Below, piece by piece: positions 26,161 to 34,655 of a stretch of DNA of 64,000 bases. Both the position numbers and the translations under genes were made by a program. The notes beneath the pieces are model-generated. The model worked only from the letters and a program-made list of their open reading frames with translations, made no database searches and had not been told where the DNA came from. The DNA lies in contig ATWE01000001.1 of the NCBI GenBank assembly GCA_000421085.1, positions 124,001 to 188,000 of the forward strand, written 5' to 3'. How positions within the stretch are numbered: position 1 is the stretch's first letter; each line of letters opens with the position of its first letter. The DNA is from Ensifer sp. USDA 6670 (GTDB lineage Bacteria > Pseudomonadota > Alphaproteobacteria > Rhizobiales > Rhizobiaceae).

Positions 26161-27489
26161 TCAGATGTTGTTCTTCAGCACGTCGCGCAGCTTGTCGAAA
26201 AGCTCGTCGATCTGGCGCTTTTCGATGATCAGGGGCGGCGACAATGCAATGATGTCGCCCGTGGTGCGGATCAGGAGGCCTTTCTCATAGGCTTTCAAGA
26301 ACGCCGAGAAGGCGCGCTTCGTCGGCTCCCCGGCGATCGGCTCGAGCTCGACCGCGCCGATCAGCCCGATATTGCGGATGTCGATGACATGCGGGCAGTC
26401 CTTCAGGGAGTGCAGCGCCTCCTCCCAGTAGGGGGCAAGCTCGGCGGCGCGCGTCAGCAGCCCTTCTTCCTTGTAGGTGTCCAGCGTTCCGAGTGCCGCT
26501 GCCGAGGCGATCGGATTACCCGAATAGGTGTAGCCGTGGAAGAACTCGATCAGGTGTTCCGGCCCGGTCATGAAGGCGTCGTGGATTTCCGATGTCACGA
26601 AGACCGCGCCCATAGGAATGACGCCGTTGGTAAGCCCCTTGGCCGTGGTGATGATGTCGGGCTTCACGTCGAAATATTGAGCGGCAAAGGGCGTGCCGAG
26701 ACGGCCGTAGCCGGTGATGACCTCGTCGAAGATCAACAGGATGCCGTGCTTGGTGCAGATTTCGCGCAGTTTCTGGAGATAGCCCTTCGGCGGGATGAGA
26801 ACACCGGTCGAGCCGGCGACGGGCTCGACGATGACTGCGGCGACCGTCGAGGCGTCATGCAGGGTGACGATGCGCTCGAGTTCGGCCGCGAGATCGGCGC
26901 CGTGCTCGGGCTCGCCGCGGGTGAAGGCGTTTTTGGCAGGCAGATGCGTGTGCGGAAGGTGATCGACGCCCGTCAGCAGCGTGCCGAACATCTTGCGGTT
27001 GGCGACCATGCCGCCGACTGAAATGCCGCCGAAGTTGACGCCGTGATAGCCGCGCTCACGGCCGATGAGGCGGAATCGCGAGCCATTGCCCTTGGCACGG
27101 TGGTAGGCGAGAGCCACCTTCAAGGCGGTATCGACCGATTCCGAGCCTGAGTTGGTGTAGAGAACGTGGTTCATGCCCTCGGGCGCGATATCGACCAGCC
27201 GATTTGCGAGCTCGAAGGCTTTCGGATGCCCGAGCTGGAAGGCCGGCGCGTAGTCGAGTTCGCCCGCCTGCTCACGAATCGCCTCGGTGATCTTCGGCCG
27301 ACAATGGCCTGCATTGACACACCAGAGCCCCGCAGTTCCATCGAGAACCGTCCGCCCGTCATGGGTGGTGTAGTACATGTCCTTGGCGCCGACGAACAGC
27401 CGCGGTTCCTTCTTGAACTGCCGGTTCGCCGTGAAGGGCATCCAGAAGGCGCTGAGATCGTTGGGGGCGGTGTTCAGGCGGTTGGACAT
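26161..27489 (-). CDS. Class III omega-amino acid:pyruvate aminotransferase
   Basis: A 442-residue PLP enzyme. Visible elements are YTNSGSESVDTALKVALAYH (phosphate-binding Ser/Gly region), RERGYHGVNFGG (ring-stacking Tyr-His), LIFDEVITGYGRLGTPFAAQ (Asp pairing with the pyridine nitrogen) and the Schiff-base Lys in TTAKGLTNG (about residue 288). The length and the LWCVNAGHCRPKI opening fit beta-alanine/omega-amino acid:pyruvate transaminases. It is preceded by an unrelated kinase pseudogene and likely transcribed alone from 27.5 kb; a RIME palindrome follows it. Confidence 0.9.
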   Translation of the reverse strand: MSNRLNTAPNDLSAFWMPFTANRQFKKEPRLFVGAKDMYYTTHDGRTVLDGTAGLWCVNAGHCRPKITEAIREQAGELDYAPAFQLGHPKAFELANRLVDIAPEGMNHVLYTNSGSESVDTALKVALAYHRAKGNGSRFRLIGRERGYHGVNFGGISVGGMVANRKMFGTLLTGVDHLPHTHLPAKNAFTRGEPEHGADLAAELERIVTLHDASTVAAVIVEPVAGSTGVLIPPKGYLQKLREICTKHGILLIFDEVITGYGRLGTPFAAQYFDVKPDIITTAKGLTNGVIPMGAVFVTSEIHDAFMTGPEHLIEFFHGYTYSGNPIASAAALGTLDTYKEEGLLTRAAELAPYWEEALHSLKDCPHVIDIRNIGLIGAVELEPIAGEPTKRAFSAFLKAYEKGLLIRTTGDIIALSPPLIIEKRQIDELFDKLRDVLKNNI

Positions 27490-27578
27490 GTCTTTCCTCC
27501 TCGTCGAGTCCCGGCAATCCGGATTTGCCAGGCTGGATTCTTTACCCGCTGGTCAAACTATCAGCCCGCCGATGGGCG

Positions 27579-28111
27579 TCAAGCCAAGCGAAACGATCCG
27601 CTTTTCACGGCCTCGATCACGGCACTCAGCGTGTCTTCCCGAGTGTGTCCCTCGGTCGGGAGAGCATGCCGCTCAAGGGGGCCGAGCGATGAGAGCTGAT
27701 GATGAAGCGCTGTAATGGGCACCGGGTCGGTCAATGTGTCTCCGCCGCGCTGTTGGCAGCGCCGGATGGCGACATCGAGCGGCGGACGCAAAACGACGTA
27801 GTGGAGCGGTGCGGGGATTTTCCTGAATGGCTCCAGGAACCACGGTCCGACGATGCCGTCCACAATGACGAAATAGCCGCCATGTGCGTAGGCTGCGGCC
27901 ACTTTCGTCAATACATCGACGACGACGGCGTTTTGTTCGTGAGCTTCAGGCAGATAGGGCGGTATCGCCCCGTTCTTGATGAAATGCCAGAAGTCGTCAC
28001 AGTGAAGATGGACCTTCGAGGATCCAGGCTCTGCTGCCAAGCCTGCGCTGTCGTGGTCTTTCCGGAGCCGGGTGGCCCGGTAAGAATGAGAATTTCGCTT
28101 TCAAGCTTCAT
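27579..28111 (-). pseudogene. P-loop nucleotide kinase-like gene with a single-base frameshift
   Basis: The first 24 or so codons from ATG 28111 encode ESEILILTGPPGSGKTTTAQ, a perfect Walker A, but this frame then drifts into nonsense. The next frame, entered at about 28042, continues with a sensible protein: LAAEPGSSKVHLHCDDFWHF and GGYFVIVDGIVGPWFLEPF, to the stop at 27579. The total span is 533 bp, one base short of 178 codons, which is what a one-base deletion near AGGCTTGGCA would produce. Intact relatives are small AAA/zeta-like kinases of about 177 residues. It is either a recent pseudogene, a sequencing error, or frameshift-expressed. Confidence 0.8.
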
Positions 28112-28178
28112 GGCGCGATCATGTAGCACGATGCTGCGGGCCGGTCAGCGACAGGACCGAGGAGGCTTGCTCACCCGC

Positions 28179-28206
28179 AAAAAATGAAGCCCCGCGATCG
28201 GGGCTT
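28179..28206 (-). terminator. Rho-independent terminator downstream of nolR
   Basis: On the minus strand AAGCCCC-GATCGC-GGGGCTT (stem 28187-28193 with 28200-28206) is followed by CA and a run of six T (28184-28179). It lies 40 bp past the nolR stop and would end the nolR transcript before the kinase pseudogene. Confidence 0.8.
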
Positions 28207-28245
28207 GAGGAGGCGGGGCTGTTCGGTCGAAGAACGCCTGGGAGA

Positions 28246-28614
28246 TTACGCCGATTTGCGAATGAGAGACTTTTCTTCCACGACATCGGTGGCTTCGCCG
28301 TAAATGTCGGATAGTGCGCCCAGAATCTTCAACACGGCGTCGGACGAGCTCGAATAATAGATCGTCTGTGCGTCACGACGGGTGCTGACCAGATTCTGCG
28401 CGCGAAGCTTCGAAAGGTGCTGAGAAAGAGCCGATTGGCTCAGCCCGACCCTATGGGCCAGGGCGCCAACCGCCATTTCCTCCTTGACGAGAGAGTCGAG
28501 GATGAGCAGGCGTTTCGGATTTGCCATGGCCGAAAGGAAACCGGCTGCTATCTCGGCGTCCTCGTGTTTTTCAGGCGGAAGAGGCTGCATCGTGTGCTCC
28601 ATGCGAAAATTCAT
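28246..28614 (-). CDS. nolR: ArsR-type regulator NolR
   Basis: A 122-residue winged-helix regulator. Residues about 25-95 form the ArsR-like DNA-binding domain (LSAMANPKRLLILDSLVKEE, VGLSQSALSQHLSKLRAQNL, STRRDAQTIYYSSSSDAVLK). The sequence matches my memory of NolR from Sinorhizobium, a homodimer that represses nod genes and other targets. The ATG at 28614 is preferred; GTG 28617 lies directly before it. The frame is open to the end, with C-terminus EEKSLIRKSA, so this copy looks intact; strain 1021 of S. meliloti is reported to carry a frameshifted nolR. A NolR-box sits in its own promoter at 28646. Confidence 0.92.
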   Translation of the reverse strand: MNFRMEHTMQPLPPEKHEDAEIAAGFLSAMANPKRLLILDSLVKEEMAVGALAHRVGLSQSALSQHLSKLRAQNLVSTRRDAQTIYYSSSSDAVLKILGALSDIYGEATDVVEEKSLIRKSA

Positions 28615-28645
28615 CACACGTAGTTATGATTGATGAAGCACGATA

Positions 28646-28661
28646 ATTAGCCGTGATGCAT
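28646..28661. promoter_or_regulatory. NolR binding site, autoregulatory
   Basis: ATTAG, nine bases (CCGTGATGC), then AT fits the published NolR consensus (A/T)TTAG-N9-A(T/A) exactly. It is 32 bp upstream of the nolR ATG, within the expected promoter, consistent with reported self-repression by NolR. The consensus is quoted from memory. Confidence 0.65.
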
Positions 28662-28708
28662 AAAAGGGCAACCACCCCCTGCAAGAAATGGGGGTAGCTA
28701 GGATGCGA

Positions 28709-29452
28709 TTAACGGTAAAGTTTTTTTAGAATTGGCCGTAATTCGGCCGCGTCGGCAAGGGGCGTGTCGAACTCCAGGCGGCGCAGACGGTCGCCGTCCG
28801 ACAGGTCGAGCCCTGCCGAATCGATGCCGACGATTTGCCAGTCCCCTTCGGGTGCGCGGCAATGAGTGGTTGCATAATGTCTCACGGCTTCGGCGTGATC
28901 GGCGTTCATGTGCTCGATCGCGCCGCCTTCCATTTCCGCGATCGCGGCAGCGGCCGGTGACGCGATGGCGAGATCCTCCCCCGTCAAGACATAGGCGCGG
29001 CCGAAGCCGCCATTGAGGCTTGCCCGCAGTGGGTTGAGACGGAAGAAGCCGAAGTCCGGAAAATCGACATAGAGCTTGGACTTGGGGTGCCGGCGAAGGA
29101 ATCGTTCGCGAAGACGCAGGTGGAGCGCGCAATCCCGCGGGATGGCCTCCGCCTCGCACTGGACCGTCAGTCGCGGATGGGCGAGCGGGTCGCCTTTGCC
29201 CGGTTCGCCGGTCAGCAGCGAAGCGCGCCGGTCCGCCGTGAGCGCTTGAGTATGCGTCGACAGCCGCGACACGAGGATGACCGGAGCTCCGTCGATATCA
29301 ATGCCGACGAGTACACGGCTGACGAAGGGGAAGCCATTGCTCCCCGGCTCTATCGCGGCAAGCGCGCCGCTTCTCGCCGAACGAAGAAGAATCCGGGCGA
29401 GCTTGCGCGCTTCCTCGTCCGTATCACGCAGCACATTGGGCTTCTCGCTCAT
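28709..29452 (-). CDS. HugZ-like heme/FMN-type split-barrel protein with DUF2470 domain
   Basis: A 247-residue protein. The N-terminal pyridoxamine-5'-phosphate-oxidase split barrel covers about residues 12-150 (ILLRSARSGALAAIEPGSNG, FPFVSRVLVGIDIDGAPVIL) and the C-terminal DUF2470 domain about 165-245 (AIEHMNADHAEAVRHYATTH). This two-domain layout is that of HugZ/HutZ, which bind and degrade heme, although many members in this group have other or unknown roles. It lies upstream of nolR on the same strand and downstream of choV. Together with HmuS and the IsdG-like enzyme it is the third heme-handling family in the window. Confidence 0.78.
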   Translation of the reverse strand: MSEKPNVLRDTDEEARKLARILLRSARSGALAAIEPGSNGFPFVSRVLVGIDIDGAPVILVSRLSTHTQALTADRRASLLTGEPGKGDPLAHPRLTVQCEAEAIPRDCALHLRLRERFLRRHPKSKLYVDFPDFGFFRLNPLRASLNGGFGRAYVLTGEDLAIASPAAAAIAEMEGGAIEHMNADHAEAVRHYATTHCRAPEGDWQIVGIDSAGLDLSDGDRLRRLEFDTPLADAAELRPILKKLYR

Positions 29453-29479
29453 GATTCGCCTCCTTCCGGCGCAAAGGCG

Positions 29480-30529
29480 TCAATCTTTGTTGCGGTGGCG
29501 CGTCAATCCTTCGACGATGTTCTGCGCGTCGATGGTCCCGACGACGGAGCCGTTGTCGACCACACCTATGCTGCCCGGCTGGCGGGACATTGCATCGAGA
29601 ATATCGACGAGCGGCGTCGTGGGCTTGGCGGTTGCCGTAACGCCGGAATTGGTAGCGGCCCGCTCGACGCCTGTCTGCATCACATCCTTCGCCGTCAGCA
29701 TGGTGATCGGGTTCATGTGCTGGACGAAATCGGCCACGTATTGGTTGGCCGGCTTCTTCACGATTTCCTGCGGCGTCCCGCACTGGATGATTCTTCCGCC
29801 TTCCATGATGGCGATGCGGTTGCCGATGCGGAAGGCCTCATCGAGATCGTGGCTGACGAAGATGATCGTCTTTTTCAGCCGCCGCTGGAATTCGAGCAGT
29901 TCGTCCTGGAGGCGCGTTCGGATCAGCGGGTCGAGAGCCGAGAACGGCTCGTCCATCAGCAGGATCGGGGCTCCGGTTGCGAAGGCTCGTGCAAGACCGA
30001 CCCGCTGCTGCATGCCGCCCGAGAGTTCGTTGACCTTGCGGTCCGCCCACTTGGTCAGGTTGACGAGTTCAAGCTGCTCGCCCACGCGCTTTCTTCGTTC
30101 GGCATCGGCAACGCCGGCCAGTTCGAGCCCGAATCCGACATTGTCCGCCACCGTTCGCCACGGCAGAAGCGCAAACTGCTGGAACACCATCGAGACCGTA
30201 TGCATGCGGAAGTCGCGGAGCGACTTGGCGTTACAGCGATAGGGGTTCAGCGATCCGTTCGGGGTTTTGACCTCGACCTCGCCGCGCACCACCGGCGCTA
30301 GGCCGTTAACGGCCCTCAGAAGCGTCGATTTGCCGGAGCCGGACAGCCCCATCAGAACGAGGATCTCGCCTTCGTTGATGGTCAGCGAAGCGCCGGCGAC
30401 ACCCAGCACCAGGCCCGTGGCGGCACCGATCTCGTCGCGCGTCTTGCCCTGGTCGACCATCTGTACGGCAATCTGCGGGTTTTTGCCGAAGATGATGTCG
30501 ACATTCTTGAAAACGACGGCGTCCGTCAT
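29480..30529 (-). CDS. choV: Choline ABC transporter ATP-binding protein ChoV
   Basis: A 349-residue ATPase of the ProV/OpuA class: Walker A GLSGSGKSTLLRAVNG (about 61-76), Q-loop VFQQFALLPWRTV, signature LSGGMQQRVGLARAF and Walker B ILLMDEPFSALDP, then a C-terminal CBS-type domain (about 285-349) which in relatives senses ionic strength. It belongs to the high-affinity choline uptake system ChoXWV. Its start overlaps the choW stop by 4 bp (ATGA). Confidence 0.93.
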   Translation of the reverse strand: MTDAVVFKNVDIIFGKNPQIAVQMVDQGKTRDEIGAATGLVLGVAGASLTINEGEILVLMGLSGSGKSTLLRAVNGLAPVVRGEVEVKTPNGSLNPYRCNAKSLRDFRMHTVSMVFQQFALLPWRTVADNVGFGLELAGVADAERRKRVGEQLELVNLTKWADRKVNELSGGMQQRVGLARAFATGAPILLMDEPFSALDPLIRTRLQDELLEFQRRLKKTIIFVSHDLDEAFRIGNRIAIMEGGRIIQCGTPQEIVKKPANQYVADFVQHMNPITMLTAKDVMQTGVERAATNSGVTATAKPTTPLVDILDAMSRQPGSIGVVDNGSVVGTIDAQNIVEGLTRHRNKD

Positions 30530-31371
30530 GCGCCTTCTCCTTCATCGGACGAGCGGAAAAGACGGTCGAGGACGATCGCGAGAATGACGATACAGAGACC
30601 GGACTCGAATCCTCTGGCGATGTTCACCGTATTCAGCGCCCTGAGGACAGGCACGCCGAGGCCGTCGGCGCCGACGAGCGCCGCGATCACCACCATCGAG
30701 AGCGACAGCATGATGGTCTGGGTCAGGCCCGCCATGATCTGCGGCATGGCGAAGGGCAGTTCGACCTTGCGCAGCACCTGCCAGGGCGTCGCGCCGAAGG
30801 ATTCGGCGGCCTCGACCAGTGCCGGCGGCGTCGAGATGATGCCGAGCCGCGTCAGCCGGATCGGCGCGGGAATGGCGAAAATGACGGTGGCGATCAGCCC
30901 TGGCACCATTCCGAGTCCGAAAAGGATCAGCGCCGGAATGAGATAGACGAAGGTGGGGATCGTCTGCATCAGGTCCAGAATCGGCCGCATGATCGAGTAG
31001 ATCCAGGCACGGCGCGCGGCAGCTATGCCCAGGGGCACGCCGACGGCCATGCTGACGAAGGTTGCCGCAAGGACCAGCGCCAGCGTCTCCGTAGTCTCCT
31101 GCCAATAACCTTGATTGACGATCAGGAGCAGCCCGAGACAGGTGAAGGCGGCAATGCCGAGGGAGCGGCGGAACCACCATGCGAGCGCCGTCACGACGGC
31201 GATGATGATAAGCGGGTGCGGCGTCTGGAGGATGTAGAGCAGGACCGAGATGATCCCCGAAAGCACATTGGCGAGCTGGTCGAAGAACAGATTGAAATTC
31301 GTCGTCAGCCAGTCGACGAAAGACTTCGCCCAGGCGCCGATCGGGATGGGGTTTTCAGTCAGGAGTTCCAC
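30526..31371 (-). CDS. choW: Choline ABC transporter permease ChoW
   Basis: A 281-residue permease with about seven membrane helices and the ProW-like EAA region (LVEAAESFGATPWQVLRKVE, LPFAMPQIMAGLTQTIMLSL). It carries choline across the inner membrane for use as a carbon and nitrogen source and as a precursor of glycine betaine and phosphatidylcholine. A strong terminator-like hairpin lies upstream, between choX and choW (31423-31448). Confidence 0.93.
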   Translation of the reverse strand: MELLTENPIPIGAWAKSFVDWLTTNFNLFFDQLANVLSGIISVLLYILQTPHPLIIIAVVTALAWWFRRSLGIAAFTCLGLLLIVNQGYWQETTETLALVLAATFVSMAVGVPLGIAAARRAWIYSIMRPILDLMQTIPTFVYLIPALILFGLGMVPGLIATVIFAIPAPIRLTRLGIISTPPALVEAAESFGATPWQVLRKVELPFAMPQIMAGLTQTIMLSLSMVVIAALVGADGLGVPVLRALNTVNIARGFESGLCIVILAIVLDRLFRSSDEGEGA

Positions 31372-31422
31372 GAGACAGGGTCCCTCTTGCCGGGGTCAAC
31401 ACTCAGGTCGGAAGACCGGTGG

Positions 31423-31448
31423 AAAAAAGGCGGGGTGTTTCCCCGCCT
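31423..31448 (-). terminator. Intercistronic terminator between choX and choW
   Basis: On the minus strand AGGCGGGG-AAACA-CCCCGCCT is followed by TTTTT, a canonical intrinsic terminator, about 80 bp after the choX stop and 50 bp before the choW start. Since the three genes are one functional operon, it probably lets only part of the transcripts continue into choWV, giving more binding protein than membrane subunits. Confidence 0.78.
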
Positions 31449-31527
31449 CACTGCATTTCCCATATCGGGAGCCGATTGAGCATGGAACATGCAGCGATTG
31501 AAAATGCTACGCGTGATCTGACGTCGA

Positions 31528-32484
31528 TCAGAGGCCGAGGGCGGTCTTGACCGCGGCCAGTCCGTCGCCGCCATCCTTGGTCGTGACCCCCGCAAGCCAG
31601 GGTTCGATGCTCTGCGGATTGTCCTTCAACCACGCGGCCGCAGCTTTCTCCGGGTCTTCACCGTCGTTGAGGATCTTGCCCATGATCTCGTTCTCCATCT
31701 CAAGGGAGAACGCAAGATTCTGGAGAAGTTTGCCGACATTCGGGCATTCGGTGGTGTATCCGGCGCGCACATTGGTGTGCACCGTCGCGCCGCCATAATT
31801 CGGGCCGAATACGTCATCGCCGCCGGAAAGATAGGTGAGCTTGAAATTGGCGTTCATCGGATGCGGTTCCCATCCGAGGAAGACGATCGGGTCGCCGGAC
31901 TTCTCGGCGCGGGCGACCTGGGCCAGCATCCCCTGCTCGGAGGATTCGACGACTTCGAAGCCCTTGAGATCGAAGGTGCCTTTTTCGACCATGTCGATGA
32001 TCAGGCGGTTGCCGTCATTGCCGGGCTCGATACCGTAGATCTTGCCGTCGAGCTCGTCCTTATGGGCGGCGATATCCTTGAAATCCTTGATGCCCAGCTC
32101 CGCGCCCTTGGCATTGGTCGCAAGCGTGTATTTCGCGCCTGCGAGGTTTTCGCGCACCGTCTCGACGGATTTATCCTCGCGGTAGGGGGCGATATCCGCT
32201 TCCATGGTCGGCATCCAGTTGCCGAGGAAGACGTCGATGTCCTTGTTCTTCAGCGATGTGTAGGTAACCGGCACCGACAGGACCTTCACGTCCGTCTCGT
32301 AGCCGAGCGCCTTTAGGATGGTCGTCGCGGTCGCCGTCGTCGCCGTGATATCGGTCCAGCCGACGTCGGAGAAGCGGACGGTGCCGCAGCTTTCCGGCTC
32401 GGCCGCGAAAGCGCTTCCGGCGGTCAGGGTTGCCATGCAAACGGCTCCCGCCAGCATGAATTTGAGAGAAAGTGTCCTTATCAT
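31528..32484 (-). CDS. choX: Periplasmic choline-binding protein ChoX
   Basis: A 318-residue OpuAC-family binding protein starting at ATG 32484, with signal peptide FMLAGAVCMATLTAGSAFA. The aromatic residues that cage the quaternary ammonium group in ChoX are seen in DVGWTDITATT, VFLGNWMPTMEADI and FLGWEPHPMNANF, with Asp in the first. The sequence agrees with S. meliloti ChoX, which binds choline with high affinity. The upstream intergenic stretch (32485-32766) contains no other gene; the promoter could not be assigned. Confidence 0.94.
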   Translation of the reverse strand: MIRTLSLKFMLAGAVCMATLTAGSAFAAEPESCGTVRFSDVGWTDITATTATATTILKALGYETDVKVLSVPVTYTSLKNKDIDVFLGNWMPTMEADIAPYREDKSVETVRENLAGAKYTLATNAKGAELGIKDFKDIAAHKDELDGKIYGIEPGNDGNRLIIDMVEKGTFDLKGFEVVESSEQGMLAQVARAEKSGDPIVFLGWEPHPMNANFKLTYLSGGDDVFGPNYGGATVHTNVRAGYTTECPNVGKLLQNLAFSLEMENEIMGKILNDGEDPEKAAAAWLKDNPQSIEPWLAGVTTKDGGDGLAAVKTALGL

Positions 32485-32766
32485 CGTTGTCGTTCCCCTG
32501 CCTTGTGTTCTTTTTTTAGCCAAACACCAATGAAGCGCGAATTCAAGCGCCCCGGCCTTTAAAGAAGTGTATTGCCTCAGTACATTAACGGGGTGCACAA
32601 AGCGACGCCTGATGTCGCAATGCCCGCGAAATGCCCCCCGATGCGATCAGCACTTGCGGGCCAAAGCATGTGCGCCCTCGCTGAAATCTGTGAGTCGCTA
32701 CGGGATGCTCTGGCCATCGGACGCGTGCCCCGTCATGTAACGGGCACGATGTCCGGAGATGGGACC

Positions 32767-33354
32767 ATGTCCAAACTTTATTTCAGCTATGCGACGATGA
32801 ATGCGGGCAAGACCACGCTGCTCCTGCAGGCCGCCTACAACTATCAGGAGCGCGGCATGCGGGTCGTGATGCTGATAGCTGCCTTCGACGACCGCGCCGG
32901 CCAGGGTCGCATCGCGTCTCGCATCGGGCTGGAATCGGAGGCGATCCCCTTCCGCGGAGAGGACGATCTATACGGGCTTGTTGAGCGCCTGAACGGCGAC
33001 GGCTCCGGTGAAATCGCCTGCGTCTTCGTGGACGAGGCGCAGTTCCTCGGTGACGATCAGGTCTGGCAGTTGGCGCGTGTGGCGGATCGCCTCGGCATTC
33101 CGGTCATGGCCTATGGCCTGAGGACGGATTTCCAGGGCAAGCTCTTCCCCGGCTCCATGGCTCTGCTCGCTATCGCAGACGAGTTGCGCGAAGTCAGGAC
33201 GATCTGCGATTGCGGGCGCAAGGCAACGATGGTCGTCCGCCTCGACGGCCGCGGCAAGGTCTTGCGGGAGGGCGCGCAGGTGGATGTCGGCGGCAATGAG
33301 AAATACGTCTCTTATTGCCGTCGCCATTGGGAAGACCGGATGCGCGAAAACTGA
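32767..33354 (+). CDS. tdk: Thymidine kinase
   Basis: A 195-residue type II thymidine kinase. P-loop FSYATMNAGKTTLLLQAAYN is at the N-terminus, CVFVDEAQFLGDDQVWQLAR carries the Walker B Asp-Glu, and the substrate-side loop is VMAYGLRTDFQGKLFPGSMA. Zn-binding cysteines are ICDCGRKA and the later CRRHW. It phosphorylates thymidine for nucleotide salvage. ATG 32767 starts just before the P-loop strand, so the longer in-frame extension upstream is not coding. Confidence 0.94.
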   Translation: MSKLYFSYATMNAGKTTLLLQAAYNYQERGMRVVMLIAAFDDRAGQGRIASRIGLESEAIPFRGEDDLYGLVERLNGDGSGEIACVFVDEAQFLGDDQVWQLARVADRLGIPVMAYGLRTDFQGKLFPGSMALLAIADELREVRTICDCGRKATMVVRLDGRGKVLREGAQVDVGGNEKYVSYCRRHWEDRMREN

Positions 33355-33421
33355 GGCAAAAGCCGGCCGGCGGAGATGCGCCGGCCCTCGTGCCGCGCAC
33401 TCGAAAAAGCCGCCACCGCCC

Positions 33422-33450
33422 TTGTCGTTCCGTGCTAAACATCCTTTATA
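33422..33450 (+). promoter_or_regulatory. Promoter candidate of the AAA+ cluster
   Basis: TTGTCG (33422-33427), a 17-bp spacer and TTTATA (33445-33450) form a housekeeping-type promoter 55 bp before the ATG at 33506. A GC-rich 8-bp hairpin (33365-33386) after tdk separates the two transcripts. This suggests the cluster has its own promoter rather than depending on tdk. Confidence 0.45.
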
Positions 33451-33505
33451 TAAGTGCAATCAAGGGCTGAACTGGTCCGGCTGGCTGGCTTGAGGGGAGA
33501 AGGCA

Positions 33506-34594
33506 ATGGCGACACTGCAGAATTTTGATGCCGAGATCGAGAAGACCAGGACCGTCGTCAAGGACATGCGCAGCAAGCTCGAGCAGTCAGGCGTCGTTCT
33601 CGATCAATTCGCCAAGGCGGACACCAAGCTCGGCGACGTCAATTTCGATATCGAGAACGCCCGCATCCAGGACGTGGTCAACCAGCAAAAGGTGATGGAA
33701 GCCAACATCGCCGATCTGATCATCGGACTGGAAGACGCGACCAATGTCTTCGGTGCCGAGTTCGAGAGCATGAAGAGCTATACCGGCTACGAGAAGTTCA
33801 TCGGCATCTTCTCAAGGCAGAAGATGCAGCGCTTGCGCACCGATCGCGTGCGCAACATGTCGCTCGCGGGAAACCTGCAGGAGCTGCTTTCGAAATCGGA
33901 CACCATCGTCGGCATCCTTAAGGACCAGAAGGCGATTCTCGACCAGCGCTACAAGACCTCAGAGCAGAGCCTCATCCAGGTGATCGAGCGCCGCAAAGGC
34001 ACGATGGCGGCGCTGGAGCAGACGCAGAAGCGGATCGAAGAGCTCAACCCGCTGCTGCTCGACATCGAGAACAGGATCGCCGCCTCGACAGACCAGAAGA
34101 CCCGAACCGATCTCGAAGGCGAGCGCTCGCAGCTTGCGACCGAATACAATGAAAAGCAGGCGAAGGAACAGGAGCTTCTGGCCGAGAGCCAGACACTCGA
34201 GCGCTACACGGCCATGTTCCAGACCTTCGTCGATTCTCTGAACAACCAGATCGCCGCGCAGAACACGCTGATCAACAAGCTTACCATCGACACCGAACAG
34301 CGGATCGTTCTCTACAAGGCGCTGGAAGATTCGTTGAAGACGGCTGCGCAGCAGGACGTGGCGCACAAGATCAACACGCTCGGCAGCCAGGTGGATACGG
34401 CCGCCGAGGAGACCATGGCCGGGATCGGCGCGGCTGCGCAGCGCCATATCGGCGACTTGCTGGAGATGCATGAAAAGAACATGCTTGCGACGCAGGACAT
34501 CCAGCGGCGCAAGAAACTCGCCGACGACGCCTTCGCGCGCCGCTTCCAGACGGTGATGGACAAGCATAATGCCGCAAATTATGTGAAGCAGTGA
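33506..34594 (+). CDS. Coiled-coil protein, first gene of the uncharacterised AAA+ cluster
   Basis: A 362-residue protein that is almost wholly helical: long heptad-rich stretches cover about residues 15-70, 115-240 and 250-355 (for example NLQELLSKSDTIVGILKDQK and KRIEELNPLLLDIENRIAAS). No signal peptide, membrane helix, Cys cluster or enzymatic motif is visible. The size and helical layout loosely resemble TelA-type toxic-anion-resistance proteins, but I do not see a convincing family signature. It begins behind a GGGGAGAAGG ribosome-binding sequence and precedes two more unknown genes and an AAA+ ATPase in the same direction. Function unknown; a structural scaffold or ATPase substrate adaptor is a guess. 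Confidence 0.85.
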   Translation: MATLQNFDAEIEKTRTVVKDMRSKLEQSGVVLDQFAKADTKLGDVNFDIENARIQDVVNQQKVMEANIADLIIGLEDATNVFGAEFESMKSYTGYEKFIGIFSRQKMQRLRTDRVRNMSLAGNLQELLSKSDTIVGILKDQKAILDQRYKTSEQSLIQVIERRKGTMAALEQTQKRIEELNPLLLDIENRIAASTDQKTRTDLEGERSQLATEYNEKQAKEQELLAESQTLERYTAMFQTFVDSLNNQIAAQNTLINKLTIDTEQRIVLYKALEDSLKTAAQQDVAHKINTLGSQVDTAAEETMAGIGAAAQRHIGDLLEMHEKNMLATQDIQRRKKLADDAFARRFQTVMDKHNAANYVKQ

Positions 34595-34655
34595 TCGGCA
34601 AGGCGGCAATGACCCGATCTCCGACCGCCTTTCGGCATTTGCCGGGAGAGCTGCC

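Noticed and set aside
24877..27021. A 714-codon plus-strand frame across adenine deaminase and the aminotransferase
   Set aside because: It spans two unrelated convincing genes on the other strand, including the repeat between them, and has no domain features.
33506..34594. Calling the coiled-coil protein a TelA tellurite-resistance protein
   Set aside because: Only size and helical character are similar; no TelA signature could be recognised.
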